A stretch of DNA of 64,000 nucleotides, taken from NCBI RefSeq assembly GCF_900101115.1, contig NZ_FNFU01000011.1, forward strand, positions 1 to 64,000, in the 5' to 3' direction. The notes under the pieces were generated by a model. That model had not been told where the DNA came from. It searched no databases and saw nothing but the letters and a program-made list of their open reading frames with translations. Numbering within the stretch: the first letter of the stretch is position 1; each line of letters starts with the position of its first letter. Positions 44,330-52,806 of the stretch are shown one piece after another. This stretch comes from Cryobacterium psychrotolerans (lineage in GTDB: Bacteria > Actinomycetota > Actinomycetes > Actinomycetales > Microbacteriaceae). The position numbers and the translations under genes were made by a program.

Positions 44330-44616
44330 ACCTCCTCGGCTACTGGCAGGCCTACGCCGCCACGCTAACCCGCATCCGCACCGAGAAGCCGGACACATTC
44401 GTTGCGTTGAAGGCGATCCTCGACACATTCGAGCCGCCGAGCAGCGGTGATGCATTCTTCGGGGACGGTGCAGACGACACCCTCGCAGACGCGCTGCACG
44501 ACGCGGGGTGGCGCATCGAGTTCGGCGAGGCCACATATCTGTACTACGCGCACCACGACACCACCGGAGCCCGACTCACGTATGTCGAAGGCGACCTGTT
44601 CGAAGGGATTCACTAA
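44326..44616 (+). CDS. Hypothetical element protein
   Basis: 96-residue protein starting MNLLGYWQAYAATLTRIRTE, with a helical first half and a C-terminal beta-rich half (WRIEFGEATYLYYAHHDTTG, LTYVEGDLFEGIH). No motif recognised. It is inside the coupled operon: ATGA with the gene before and TAATG with the serine recombinase after. Confidence 0.6.
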   Translation: MNLLGYWQAYAATLTRIRTEKPDTFVALKAILDTFEPPSSGDAFFGDGADDTLADALHDAGWRIEFGEATYLYYAHHDTTGARLTYVEGDLFEGIH

Positions 44617-45281
44617 TGACCAAGCGCATGCTCGGCTATCTGCGCATCAGCCGCGCCGACAGGAGCCGCGATACTTCCCTCGGCATCGAGGCGCAGCGTG
44701 AAGCGATCCTATCGACGGCGACCGTCAAGGGTTGGGAGATCGTCGGGTGGTACGTGGACGACGGCGTATCCGGCAAGGACACCGACCGTCCTGGCCTGCA
44801 GGCCGCGCTCGCCGTGTTGCGCAGCCGGAAGCGGTGCGACGCTTCCGGCCTCGTCGCAGCAAAGCTCGACCGCCTGTCTCGGTCTGTCATCGACTTCAGT
44901 GACCTTCTCGCGACCTCACACCGGCAGCGTTGGGCCATCGCCGTGCTGGACTTCGATCTCGACACCGGCAACGCAACGGGCCGCTTCATCGCCGGGGTGC
45001 TGATGCAGGTGGCGCAGTTCGAGCGCGAACTGATCGGCGAGCGCACGTCAGCGGCCTTGGCAGCGCTGAAGGCTGAGGGTGTCCAACTCGGCAAGCCCTC
45101 CCAGGTCACGCCCGAGGTGCAAGCCGCCATCTTGCAGCACCACGCGGCAGGGCTGAGCCTTTCCGCCATCGCCCGGCAGCTCAACATCGAAGGCGTGCCC
45201 ACGCAGAGCGGTGTCGGCCAATGGTCACACACCGTCGTGGGCGGCGTCGTCCGTCGTTCTGCGGAGAAGGTTGCAGCATGA
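44616..45281 (+). CDS. Small serine recombinase (resolvase/invertase family)
   Basis: 221-residue recombinase with the catalytic Ser at 12 in LGYLRISRADRSRD, the AKLDRLSRSVIDFSD arginine motif and the FIAGVLMQVAQFERELIGERT E-helix segment. A C-terminal helix-turn-helix lies around SLSAIARQLNIEGVPTQSG. The size fits resolvases/invertases, not the large serine integrases. It may resolve multimers, invert a segment, or assist excision beside the tyrosine integrase. Start overlaps the upstream stop (TAATG); the next gene overlaps by ATGA. Confidence 0.85.
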   Translation: MTKRMLGYLRISRADRSRDTSLGIEAQREAILSTATVKGWEIVGWYVDDGVSGKDTDRPGLQAALAVLRSRKRCDASGLVAAKLDRLSRSVIDFSDLLATSHRQRWAIAVLDFDLDTGNATGRFIAGVLMQVAQFERELIGERTSAALAALKAEGVQLGKPSQVTPEVQAAILQHHAAGLSLSAIARQLNIEGVPTQSGVGQWSHTVVGGVVRRSAEKVAA

Positions 45282-45562
45282 GCGCCGAGCTGCACCCGCA
45301 CACCGCTCGTCAGACCCTCGGCACGGCATACAACCTGCGACCTTCCACGGTAGGCGTGCGCGCTGGTGACCTACGGCCCGGCCATGTGGTCGTGGAGTCC
45401 GACGATCATCCTGCCGTGATCGTCCGCATTACGTTGCTCCGCAGCGGCTGCGTCCGGATCTACGCCCGGTATATCTGGTCCGCAGCCACCGAGCCGGACT
45501 GGGAACTCGGCTACTTCCACCCTGACACCCGAATTCCTACAGCCGAGGACGGCGAATACTGA
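45278..45562 (+). CDS. Hypothetical element protein
   Basis: 94-residue soluble protein, MSAELHPHTARQTLGTAYNL at its start, with a beta-rich middle (VGVRAGDLRPGHVVVESDDHP, VIVRITLL) and a C-terminal TAEDGEY. The pattern suggests a small beta-barrel. It is wedged between the two recombinase genes, overlapping each by one codon, so it is translated with them. Function unknown. Confidence 0.55.
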   Translation: MSAELHPHTARQTLGTAYNLRPSTVGVRAGDLRPGHVVVESDDHPAVIVRITLLRSGCVRIYARYIWSAATEPDWELGYFHPDTRIPTAEDGEY

Positions 45563-46707
45563 TGGCACACGTACGCGAAGTGCAACGAAAGAAGGCACCA
45601 AACGGCATCGCATTCGAGGTGCACTGGCGTGAGGGCGATAGGAAGATGCAGCGCACTTACTCCGTGAAGCGAGAGGCCGAGCGCTTCGCCCTGAAGGTGG
45701 AGGACACGAAGGCCTCGGGCGACATCACGGCTCCGCTCGCTAAAAACTTCAAGACATTCCGCGAGGTTGCAGCAGACTCCTTCGAGGCGAGCCGTTCGCG
45801 GCTGAAAGCTGGGACGCTCGTGCAGTACGAGAATCTGTTCGACAAGAAGATCCTCCCGCGCTTCGGAGCACGGCGTATCTCGACCATCACCGGGCAGGAT
45901 GTGGAGCGTTGGGTCGCAGACCTCACGCGGGACGGCCTCGCGCCGAACACGGTGCACAACCACTACGTCCTGCTGAATAAGGTGTTCCGCTACGCCATGC
46001 GGCACCGGCTCATCTCGTTCAACCCTTGCGACGGAGTCGAGCTTCCCAAGAACGTCCCGAGCGCGGACTTCGCCCCGGTGTTCCTGACCGCGAAACAGGC
46101 CGACGCGCTCGCTGCACAGTTGGAGGACTACGCCCCGCTCGACACGTTGATTCGGTTTGCCGCGTACACCGGCCTGCGCGCCGCAGAGATTACGGGGTTG
46201 CGCGTGCGTGACGTGAACTTCACGGCTGGGCACGTCGAGGTTCGTCAGACCGTGAAGCGCTTGGGAGGGGAGTGGACCGTCGGCACTCCGAAGTCCAAGC
46301 GTTCAACGCGCAACGTTCCCCTGTTGAACCGCGAACTCATCGCAGCCTTGAAGCTGCACCTGCTCCGTCATCCGAATTCCGGCGACCCCGACGCGCTGTT
46401 CTGGCCGGGCCGCTCCAACGGCTCGCGACGCCTGGACTGGACGCGACCCGTCGACCTCGGGGGAGTGCTGAAGTATTACATGCGCCCCGCAGCCGAACGG
46501 GCAGACATCCCGAAGAGCATCCGCTTCCACGATTTGCGCCACACTTGCGCATCCCTGATGTTCGCAGCCGGGTTCAAGCCCTACGAGGTCAGCCGCTGGA
46601 TGGGGCACGCGTCGGTCGCCACGACGGACGGCATCTATGCCCATCTGTACCCGAGCGACTACAACGAGCAGATCGCCCGGTTCGAGGCGTTCGTCGCAGA
46701 GGGCTGA
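45562..46707 (+). CDS. int: Tyrosine recombinase (site-specific integrase)
   Basis: 381-residue phage-type integrase. The N-terminal arm-binding domain is at 1-60, followed by a SAM-like core-binding domain (TFREVAADSFEAS to about 165). The catalytic domain has R206 in YTGLRAAEITGL, H323 and R326 in FHDLRHTCASL, H349 in WMGHASVATT and the nucleophile Y359. All residues are present, so it should be active. It most likely uses the tRNA-Gly 45-bp site. Start codon overlaps the upstream stop (TGATG), placing it last in the coupled operon. It converges on the lipoprotein gene 17 bp away. Confidence 0.93.
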   Translation: MAHVREVQRKKAPNGIAFEVHWREGDRKMQRTYSVKREAERFALKVEDTKASGDITAPLAKNFKTFREVAADSFEASRSRLKAGTLVQYENLFDKKILPRFGARRISTITGQDVERWVADLTRDGLAPNTVHNHYVLLNKVFRYAMRHRLISFNPCDGVELPKNVPSADFAPVFLTAKQADALAAQLEDYAPLDTLIRFAAYTGLRAAEITGLRVRDVNFTAGHVEVRQTVKRLGGEWTVGTPKSKRSTRNVPLLNRELIAALKLHLLRHPNSGDPDALFWPGRSNGSRRLDWTRPVDLGGVLKYYMRPAAERADIPKSIRFHDLRHTCASLMFAAGFKPYEVSRWMGHASVATTDGIYAHLYPSDYNEQIARFEAFVAEG

Positions 46708-46724
46708 ACCAGCTGCTGGTCGAG

Positions 46725-47480
<756 letters not shown>

Positions 47481-47572
47481 TTATCGCGTGTCGGCAGGAG
47501 ATGCGCCGGGTTTTGGACGGGATTTCCGATTCGGGCGGAGGGGCGATGCCCTCGCGATCCTTGCGGTTACTG

Positions 47573-47617
47573 GGAGGGGATGACGGGAATCGAACCCGCG
47601 CCATCAGTTTGGAAAAC
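47573..47617. repeat. Right attachment site (attR) inside tRNA-Gly
   Basis: The 45-bp copy identical to 36860-36904, here part of the complete tRNA-Gly. It spans the 3' end through the anticodon loop, the usual target region for tyrosine integrases. Confidence 0.92.
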
Positions 47618-47645
47618 TGAGGCTCTACCATTGAGCTACATCCCC
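47575..47645 (-). tRNA. tRNA-Gly (TCC)
   Basis: Acceptor stem GGGGATG/CATCCCC, D-arm GCTCAATGGTAGAGC, anticodon loop TTTTCCA with anticodon TCC, and T-arm GGTTCGATTCC. CCA is not encoded. The intact copy has its 5' half from the chromosome and its 3' half shared with the integrated element, so the gene remains functional. Confidence 0.95.
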
Positions 47646-47699
47646 AGGGCCCGTCGCCGGGCACTCAAATAGCGTAGTACACGTTGACGGGCGCTCGCT

Positions 47700-47741
47700 G
47701 CACGTCCCCGCGCCGGGACGTGCGGAGCTGTGCACTAGACT
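47700..47741 (+). promoter_or_regulatory. Hairpin and TAGACT promoter before tRNA-Pro/tig
   Basis: Hairpin arms GCACGTCCC (47700-47708) and GGGACGTGC (47715-47723) are followed by the -10-like TAGACT at 47736-47741, about 78 nt before tRNA-Pro. The hairpin could insulate the promoter from upstream transcription. Confidence 0.45.
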
Positions 47742-47818
47742 TACCGAGGTCAATCGGCGTGCCGTGAGGATGTTCCTTGCGTCAAACCGGAGGGCCCCAA
47801 CGGGTTGAGATGGCGATC

Positions 47819-47895
47819 CGGGGCGTAGCTCAGCTTGGTAGAGCGCTCGGTTTGGGACCGAGAGGTCGCAGGTTCGAATCCTGTCGCCCCGACCA
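47819..47895 (+). tRNA. tRNA-Pro (TGG)
   Basis: Acceptor stem CGGGGCG/CGCCCCG, anticodon loop TTTGGGA with anticodon TGG, T-arm GGTTCGAATCC and encoded CCA. It is 46 bp upstream of tig on the same strand. Confidence 0.96.
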
Positions 47896-47941
47896 TCACC
47901 CCCCACACACGCAATCGTTCAAAACACAGGAGAGTCCCCAC

Positions 47942-49330
47942 GTGAAGTCAACGGTCGAAAAGCTGAGCCCCACGCGCGCCAAGCTCACCATCACGGTGAC
48001 GCCGGAGGAGCTCAAGCCCAGCATCACCCACGCCTACGGTCATATTGCCGAGGGCATCAACATCCCCGGATTCCGCAAGGGCAAGGTTCCGCCGGCAATC
48101 ATCGACCAGCGCGTCGGCAAGTCCGGCGTCCTTGAGCACGCGGTCAACGAAAGCCTCGACGGCTTCTACCGCAAGGTTGTCGAAGAGCACAAGCTGCGCC
48201 CCCTGGGCCGCCCGGAGGCCGACATCGTCGAATGGCCGAGCGACAAGGACTTCTCCGGAGACCTGCTGCTGGCCATCGAGGTTGACGTCCGCCCCGAGAT
48301 CGAGCTTCCCGACTATAAGGGGCTCACGCTCACCGTCGACGCCGTCGAGGTGTCCGACGACGAGGTCACCGAGGAGCTCGACAAGCTGCGCAGCCGCTTC
48401 GGCACGCTCGTCACCGTCGAGCGTCCGGCCAAGACCGGCGACTTCGCCCAGATCGACCTGGTCGCAACCATCAACGGCGTCGAGGTCGACACCGCCAGCG
48501 GCATTTCCTATGAGGTCGGCTCCGGCGACCTGATCGAGGGCATCGACGAGGCGCTCGACTCGCTCAGCGCCGGCGAGACCACCACGTTCAACTCGAAGCT
48601 CATGGGCGGCGACCACGAGGGCGAAACCGCCGAGATCGTCGTCACCGTCTCGGCCGTCAAGGAGCGCGAGCTTCCGCCCGTCGACGACGACTTCGCTCAG
48701 ATCTCCAGCGAGTTCGACACCGTGGCCGAGCTGACCGAGAGCCTCAAGGTGCAGGTCGAGCGCTCGAAGGCCTTCGGCCAGGGCAACCAGGCCCGGGAGA
48801 AGCTCATCGAGCAGCTCCTCGAATCCGTCGAGGTCCCGATCCCCGCCGCGATCATCGAAGACGAGGTGAACCGTCACCTCGAGGGCGAGAGCCGCCTCGA
48901 GGACGACGAGCACCGCGCCGAGGTCACCGCGTCGAGCGAGAAGACCTTCCGCCAGCAGATCCTGCTCGACACGATCGCCGAGGCCGAAAAGGTCCAGGTC
49001 AGCCAGGACGAGCTGACCCAGTACCTGATCCAGGGCGCGAGCCAGTACGGCATGGACCCGAGTGAGTTCGTGCAGGCCCTGAGCAGCAACGGCCAGATCC
49101 CGTCGATGGTGGCCGAGGTCGCCCGCAACAAGGCGCTGGCCATCGCGCTGGGCAAGGCGACGGTTGTCGACTCGAACGGCAAGGCCGTCGACCTGTCCGA
49201 ATTCAGCGCGGTCGAGGACGACGACACGGCAGCGGATGCCGCGGCGGACGAGAACGCCGAGGACGAGAACACCGAGGAGCCGGTCGAAGCCAAGGCCAAG
49301 CCGAAGAAGAAGGCCGCTGCCAAGAAGTAG
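47942..49330 (+). CDS. tig: Trigger factor
   Basis: 462-residue ribosome-associated chaperone with prolyl isomerase activity. The N-terminal ribosome-binding loop [13 protein letters not shown] is intact, the FKBP-like domain covers about 160-245 ([38 protein letters not shown]), and the helical C-terminal domain ends in an acidic stretch then a Lys-rich tail ([10 protein letters not shown]). The GTG at 47942 follows AGGAGAG; the long frame upstream is only read-through across tRNA-Pro. It precedes clpP1-clpP2-clpX, as in many bacteria. Confidence 0.95.
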   Translation: MKSTVEKLSPTRAKLTITVTPEELKPSITHAYGHIAEGINIPGFRKGKVPPAIIDQRVGKSGVLEHAVNESLDGFYRKVVEEHKLRPLGRPEADIVEWPSDKDFSGDLLLAIEVDVRPEIELPDYKGLTLTVDAVEVSDDEVTEELDKLRSRFGTLVTVERPAKTGDFAQIDLVATINGVEVDTASGISYEVGSGDLIEGIDEALDSLSAGETTTFNSKLMGGDHEGETAEIVVTVSAVKERELPPVDDDFAQISSEFDTVAELTESLKVQVERSKAFGQGNQAREKLIEQLLESVEVPIPAAIIEDEVNRHLEGESRLEDDEHRAEVTASSEKTFRQQILLDTIAEAEKVQVSQDELTQYLIQGASQYGMDPSEFVQALSSNGQIPSMVAEVARNKALAIALGKATVVDSNGKAVDLSEFSAVEDDDTAADAAADENAEDENTEEPVEAKAKPKKKAAAKK

Positions 49331-49336
49331 CACGCC

Positions 49337-49356
49337 ACGCACGCACGCACGCACGC
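49337..49356. repeat. Short tandem repeat (ACGC)5
   Basis: Five perfect copies of ACGC, followed by a GCGCGC and then GCTAGCGAGCGAGCG, just after the tig stop. A probable slippage-prone microsatellite. Confidence 0.85.
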
Positions 49357-49378
49357 GCGCTAGCGAGCGAGCGCCTAC

Positions 49379-49406
49379 GGGCCGGATGTCACTGGACATC
49401 CGGCCC
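49379..49406 (+). terminator. Terminator after tig
   Basis: Perfect 12-bp stem GGGCCGGATGTC/GACATCCGGCCC with a 4-nt loop, 48 nt past the stop, followed by GTTCTG. Separates tig from the clp operon. Confidence 0.8.
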
Positions 49407-49464
49407 GTTCTGCGTCTGAAGCACCGTCGGAGTCGCATGGCCGGCCGGGTCGGTGGGCGCGCGT

Positions 49465-49482
49465 AATCTGCCGAGGGCGAAC
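49465..49482 (+). promoter_or_regulatory. Possible ClgR operator upstream of clpP1
   Basis: The sequence AATCTGCCGAGGGCGAAC resembles the actinobacterial ClgR consensus as I remember it (CGC-N5-GCG with conserved flanks), with two mismatches in the left half. A TATAGA -10 candidate lies at 49508-49513. ClgR activates clpP1P2 in relatives. Confidence 0.35.
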
Positions 49483-49548
49483 AGAGCCGTTCTTCGGGCC
49501 GGGCTCCTATAGATTCATTCTGAAGCGACAAGCGAAACGGAGCGCGAC

Positions 49549-50148
49549 ATGGCCGATATGACACCGACACCCGGCGTATTTGACCGACTGCTGAAAGATC
49601 GAATCATCTGGCTCGGCTCAGAGGTCCGTGACGACAGCGCCAACGAGATCTGTGCCAAGATCCTGCTGCTGGCCGCCGAGGACCCCAAGCTCGACATCTA
49701 CCTGTACATCAACTCCCCGGGCGGATCGATCACCGCCGGCATGGCGATCTACGACACGATGCAGTTCGTGCCGAACGACATCGTCACGGTGGGCATCGGC
49801 ATGGCCGCCTCGATGGGCCAGCTGCTCCTCACCTCGGGCACCAAGGGCAAGCGCTACATCACCCCGAACACCCGTGTGCTGCTGCACCAGCCGCACGGCG
49901 GCTTCGGCGGAACGGCCAGCGACATCCAGACCCAGGCCCAGCTCATCCTCGACATGAAGAAGCGCCTCGCCGAGATCACCGCGGCCCAGACCGGCAAGAC
50001 GGTCGAGCAGATCAACGCCGACGGCGACCGCGACCGCTGGTTCAGCGCCCAAGAAGCCCTCGAATACGGTTTCGTCGACCATGTCCGCGAATCCGCCACC
50101 GACGTCGCCGGCGGCGGCGGCACCGTGGCCGCGGACACCACCAAGTAG
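49549..50148 (+). CDS. clpP1: ATP-dependent Clp protease proteolytic subunit 1
   Basis: 199-residue serine peptidase subunit. The triad is Ser88 (GMAASMGQ), His113 (LLHQPHGG) and Asp162 (DRDRWFSA), at the spacing found in E. coli. The N terminus [20 protein letters not shown] matches processed actinobacterial ClpP subunits. It forms the degradation chamber with ClpP2 and is fed by ClpX or ClpC. Preceded by a possible ClgR site and a TATAGA promoter; 27 bp upstream of clpP2, so they are an operon. Confidence 0.95.
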   Translation: MADMTPTPGVFDRLLKDRIIWLGSEVRDDSANEICAKILLLAAEDPKLDIYLYINSPGGSITAGMAIYDTMQFVPNDIVTVGIGMAASMGQLLLTSGTKGKRYITPNTRVLLHQPHGGFGGTASDIQTQAQLILDMKKRLAEITAAQTGKTVEQINADGDRDRWFSAQEALEYGFVDHVRESATDVAGGGGTVAADTTK

Positions 50149-50175
50149 CCCACCGAACCGAAGAGGAAGAAAACC

Positions 50176-50859
50176 ATGACCATCCCCACATTCGGTGGAA
50201 CCGCATCCAGCTCGCAGGGCGGCCCCGCCGCCTCGATGCCGGATTCCCGGTACATCCTGCCCACGTTCGAGGAGCGCACGGCCTACGGCTACAAGCGCCA
50301 GGACCCCTACGCCAAGCTCTTCGAGGACCGCATCATCTTCCTCGGTGTGCAGGTGGATGACGCTTCCGCCGACGACGTCATGGCCCAGCTTCTCGTGCTC
50401 GAGAGCCAGGACCCCGACCGCGACATCGTCATGTACATCAACTCACCCGGTGGCTCGTTCACGGCCATGACGGCGATTTACGACACGATGCAGTACATCC
50501 GCCCGCACATTCAGACGGTCTGCCTCGGCCAGGCGGCGTCCGCGGCCGCGGTGCTGCTTGCCGGCGGAACGGCAGGCAAGCGCCTCGCCCTCCCGAACGC
50601 GCGGATCCTCATCCACCAGCCGTCGGTCGGCGGCTCCGGAAGCGGCCAGGCCTCGGACATCGAAATCCAGGCCGCCGAGATCATGCGCATGCGCGTGTGG
50701 CTCGAGGAGACCCTCTCGCACCACTCCAACAAGTCGGTGGAACAGGTCAACAAGGACATCGACCGCGACAAGATCCTGGGCGCGGCCGAGGCCCTCGAGT
50801 ACGGCCTGATCGACCAGGTCCTGACCAGCCGCAAAAACCTGCCGACACTGGTCAAGTAG
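50176..50859 (+). CDS. clpP2: ATP-dependent Clp protease proteolytic subunit 2
   Basis: 227-residue paralogue with a longer Ser/Gly-rich N terminus that is probably a propeptide. The catalytic residues are Ser122 (GQAASAAAV), His147 (LIHQPSVGG) and Asp198 (DRDKILGA). A two-residue insertion between His and Asp (GSGSGQ) distinguishes it from ClpP1. In mycobacteria a mixed ClpP1P2 tetradecamer is the active form; the same is likely here. An AAGAGGAAG site lies before the ATG. Ended by a strong terminator. Confidence 0.95.
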   Translation: MTIPTFGGTASSSQGGPAASMPDSRYILPTFEERTAYGYKRQDPYAKLFEDRIIFLGVQVDDASADDVMAQLLVLESQDPDRDIVMYINSPGGSFTAMTAIYDTMQYIRPHIQTVCLGQAASAAAVLLAGGTAGKRLALPNARILIHQPSVGGSGSGQASDIEIQAAEIMRMRVWLEETLSHHSNKSVEQVNKDIDRDKILGAAEALEYGLIDQVLTSRKNLPTLVK

Positions 50860-50875
50860 ACGCGCCACGCTGTGC

Positions 50876-50915
50876 CGAAACGGCGCGCCCGCCTTCAGGG
50901 GGGCGCGCCGTTTCG
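50876..50915 (+). terminator. Rho-independent-type terminator after clpP2
   Basis: Perfect 15-bp stem CGAAACGGCGCGCCC/GGGCGCGCCGTTTCG with a 10-nt loop and CTTTG after. It separates clpP1P2 from clpX, which therefore needs its own promoter (TAGGCT at about 50953). Confidence 0.85.
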
Positions 50916-50993
50916 CTTTGGGCACGGCGTGCACGCGGTGTCACAGGCACAGGCTAGGCTCATTGCTAGCGACACCGATGGAGGAGGCTACAG

Positions 50994-52274
50994 ATGGCCC
51001 GAATAGGCGAAAGCGCCGACCTGCTGAAGTGCTCCTTCTGCGGAAAGAGCCAGAAGCAGGTCCAGCAGCTCATTGCGGGTCCGGGCGTCTACATCTGCGA
51101 CGAGTGCGTCGAGTTGTGCAACGAAATCATCGAAGAACGACTGGCCGAGGCCGGCTCCGAAGAGGGCAGCGGCGACTTCGACCTCCCCAAGCCCAAGGAG
51201 ATCTTCGGCTTTCTCGAGGAATACGTCATCGGCCAGGAGGCAGCCAAGCGCGCCCTCGCCGTTGCGGTCTACAACCACTACAAGCGGGTGCGCTCACGGG
51301 CGACGCTCACGGCGGCCGACGCCATCCGTGACGACGTCGAGATCGCCAAGTCCAACATTCTTCTCATCGGTCCCACGGGCTGCGGCAAGACGTACCTGGC
51401 CCAGACGCTCGCCAAACGCCTCAACGTGCCCTTCGCCGTGGCGGATGCGACGGCCCTGACCGAGGCCGGCTACGTCGGCGAAGACGTCGAAAACATCCTG
51501 CTCAAGCTGATCCAGGCGGCAGACTACGACGTCAAGCGCGCAGAGACCGGCATCATCTACATCGACGAGATCGACAAGATCGCCCGCAAGGCCGAGAACC
51601 CCTCGATCACCCGCGACGTGTCCGGCGAGGGCGTGCAGCAGGCCCTGCTGAAGATCCTCGAGGGCACCATCGCGTCGGTTCCGCCGCAGGGCGGCCGCAA
51701 GCATCCGCACCAGGAGTTCATCCAGATCGACACCACGAATGTGCTGTTCATCGTGGCCGGCGCGTTTGCCGGGCTCGAAGACATCATCTCCTCGCGGGCC
51801 GGCAAGAAGGGCATCGGCTTCGGCGCCCCGCTGCACAGCAAGGGTGACGACGTCAACCTCTTCGGCGAGGTGCTCCCGGAAGACCTGCACAAGTTCGGCT
51901 TGATCCCCGAGTTCATCGGGCGTCTTCCCGTCGTCGCCACGGTCACGCAACTCGACCAGGTCGCTCTCATGCAGATCCTGACCGTGCCGAAGAACGCGCT
52001 CGTGCGCCAGTACCAGCGCATGTTCGAACTCGACGGCGTCGAGCTCGAATTCGAGCAGCCCGCCCTCGAAGCGATCGCCGACCTGGCCGTGCTCCGTAAA
52101 ACGGGTGCCCGCGGCCTGCGCGCGATCATGGAAGAGGTCCTCGGGCCGATCATGTTCGAGGTGCCGTCCAGCACCGAGGTGGCCCGCGTCATCGTCACCC
52201 GCGAGGCAGTGCTCGACAATGCGGAGCCCACGATCATTCACCACAAGGCCCGGCGCGAAGAGAAGTCCGCCTAA
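50994..52274 (+). CDS. clpX: ATP-dependent Clp protease ATP-binding subunit ClpX
   Basis: 426-residue AAA+ unfoldase. The zinc-binding domain has C13, C16, C35 and C38 (CSFCGK, ICDEC). Walker A is GPTGCGKT near 120 and Walker B is [10 protein letters not shown]. The pore-loop region and the sensor and ClpP-docking IGF-type loop ([10 protein letters not shown]) are visible. It recognises tagged proteins and threads them into ClpP. GGAGGAGG precedes ATG. It stands apart from clpP2 because of the intervening terminator. Its 3' end borders a glycosidase remnant. Confidence 0.97.
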   Translation: MARIGESADLLKCSFCGKSQKQVQQLIAGPGVYICDECVELCNEIIEERLAEAGSEEGSGDFDLPKPKEIFGFLEEYVIGQEAAKRALAVAVYNHYKRVRSRATLTAADAIRDDVEIAKSNILLIGPTGCGKTYLAQTLAKRLNVPFAVADATALTEAGYVGEDVENILLKLIQAADYDVKRAETGIIYIDEIDKIARKAENPSITRDVSGEGVQQALLKILEGTIASVPPQGGRKHPHQEFIQIDTTNVLFIVAGAFAGLEDIISSRAGKKGIGFGAPLHSKGDDVNLFGEVLPEDLHKFGLIPEFIGRLPVVATVTQLDQVALMQILTVPKNALVRQYQRMFELDGVELEFEQPALEAIADLAVLRKTGARGLRAIMEEVLGPIMFEVPSSTEVARVIVTREAVLDNAEPTIIHHKARREEKSA

Positions 52275-52300
52275 CCCGCGACCCGAGGGCTCACCCGCCC

Positions 52301-52783
52301 GCCCGGCCTGACGGCACCCCGTCCCGGGACCGCACGCCGTGGAACATCGCCGAGCGCAACGCGGATGACCGGGTGATCCCGGTGTTCAAGCGCCTGATCG
52401 AGGTGCGCGAGCGACTCGTGCCGTACCTCGCCGAGCAGTCTCGCCGCACGATCGCCACGAGCGCGCCGCTGATGCGGGCCCTCTACTTCGACCACCCGCA
52501 CGACGAGAACGTGTGGGCGCATCCGCTGCAGTGGATGCTCGGCGACGACCTGCTCGTCGCGCCCGTGCTCGAGGCCGGCGCCACCGAGTGGACGGTGTAC
52601 CTGCCGGCCGGCGACTGGGTGGATGCCTGGACCGGGGAGGCCCTGGCCGGCGGGCGCACGGTCAGCCGCCCGGTTCCGCTGGACGAGATCCCGGTGTACT
52701 GCCGCGCCGCGTCGTGGGCGTCGCTGCGCGCCGTCTTCCCCTCCCGCGAAACCGCAGTTGTGCGCGCTAAAATGCCCGAATAA
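52301..52783 (+). pseudogene. Remnant of a GH31 alpha-glycosidase (C-terminal fragment)
   Basis: About 160 codons encoding the C-terminal part of a glycoside hydrolase family 31 protein: RDRTPWNIAERNADDRVIP, then FKRLIEVRERLVPYLAEQ, RALYFDHPHDENVW, GDDLLVAPVLEAGATEWTVYLPAG and WVDAWTGEALAGG. The rest of the gene (about 500 or more residues with the catalytic Asp) is missing; the fragment starts less than 40 bp after the clpX stop. The last residues (RETAVVRAKMPE) are translated from a family A palindrome. It is most likely the scar of a deletion. Confidence 0.8.
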
Positions 52784-52806
52784 GGCGCACAACTGCGGTT
52801 TCGCGG
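52744..52806. repeat. Long inverted repeat, family A, copy 3
   Basis: Perfect 22-nt arms (52744-52765 and 52785-52806) and the 19-nt loop GCTAAAATGCCCGAATAAG. Its right arm abuts the stop codon of the M3 peptidase gene and its left arm reads as the end of the GH31 fragment. Confidence 0.9.

Noticed and set aside
49337-49376. Short tandem repeats after tig as a possible CRISPR
   Set aside because: The unit is 4 bp without spacers and no cas genes occur in the window.
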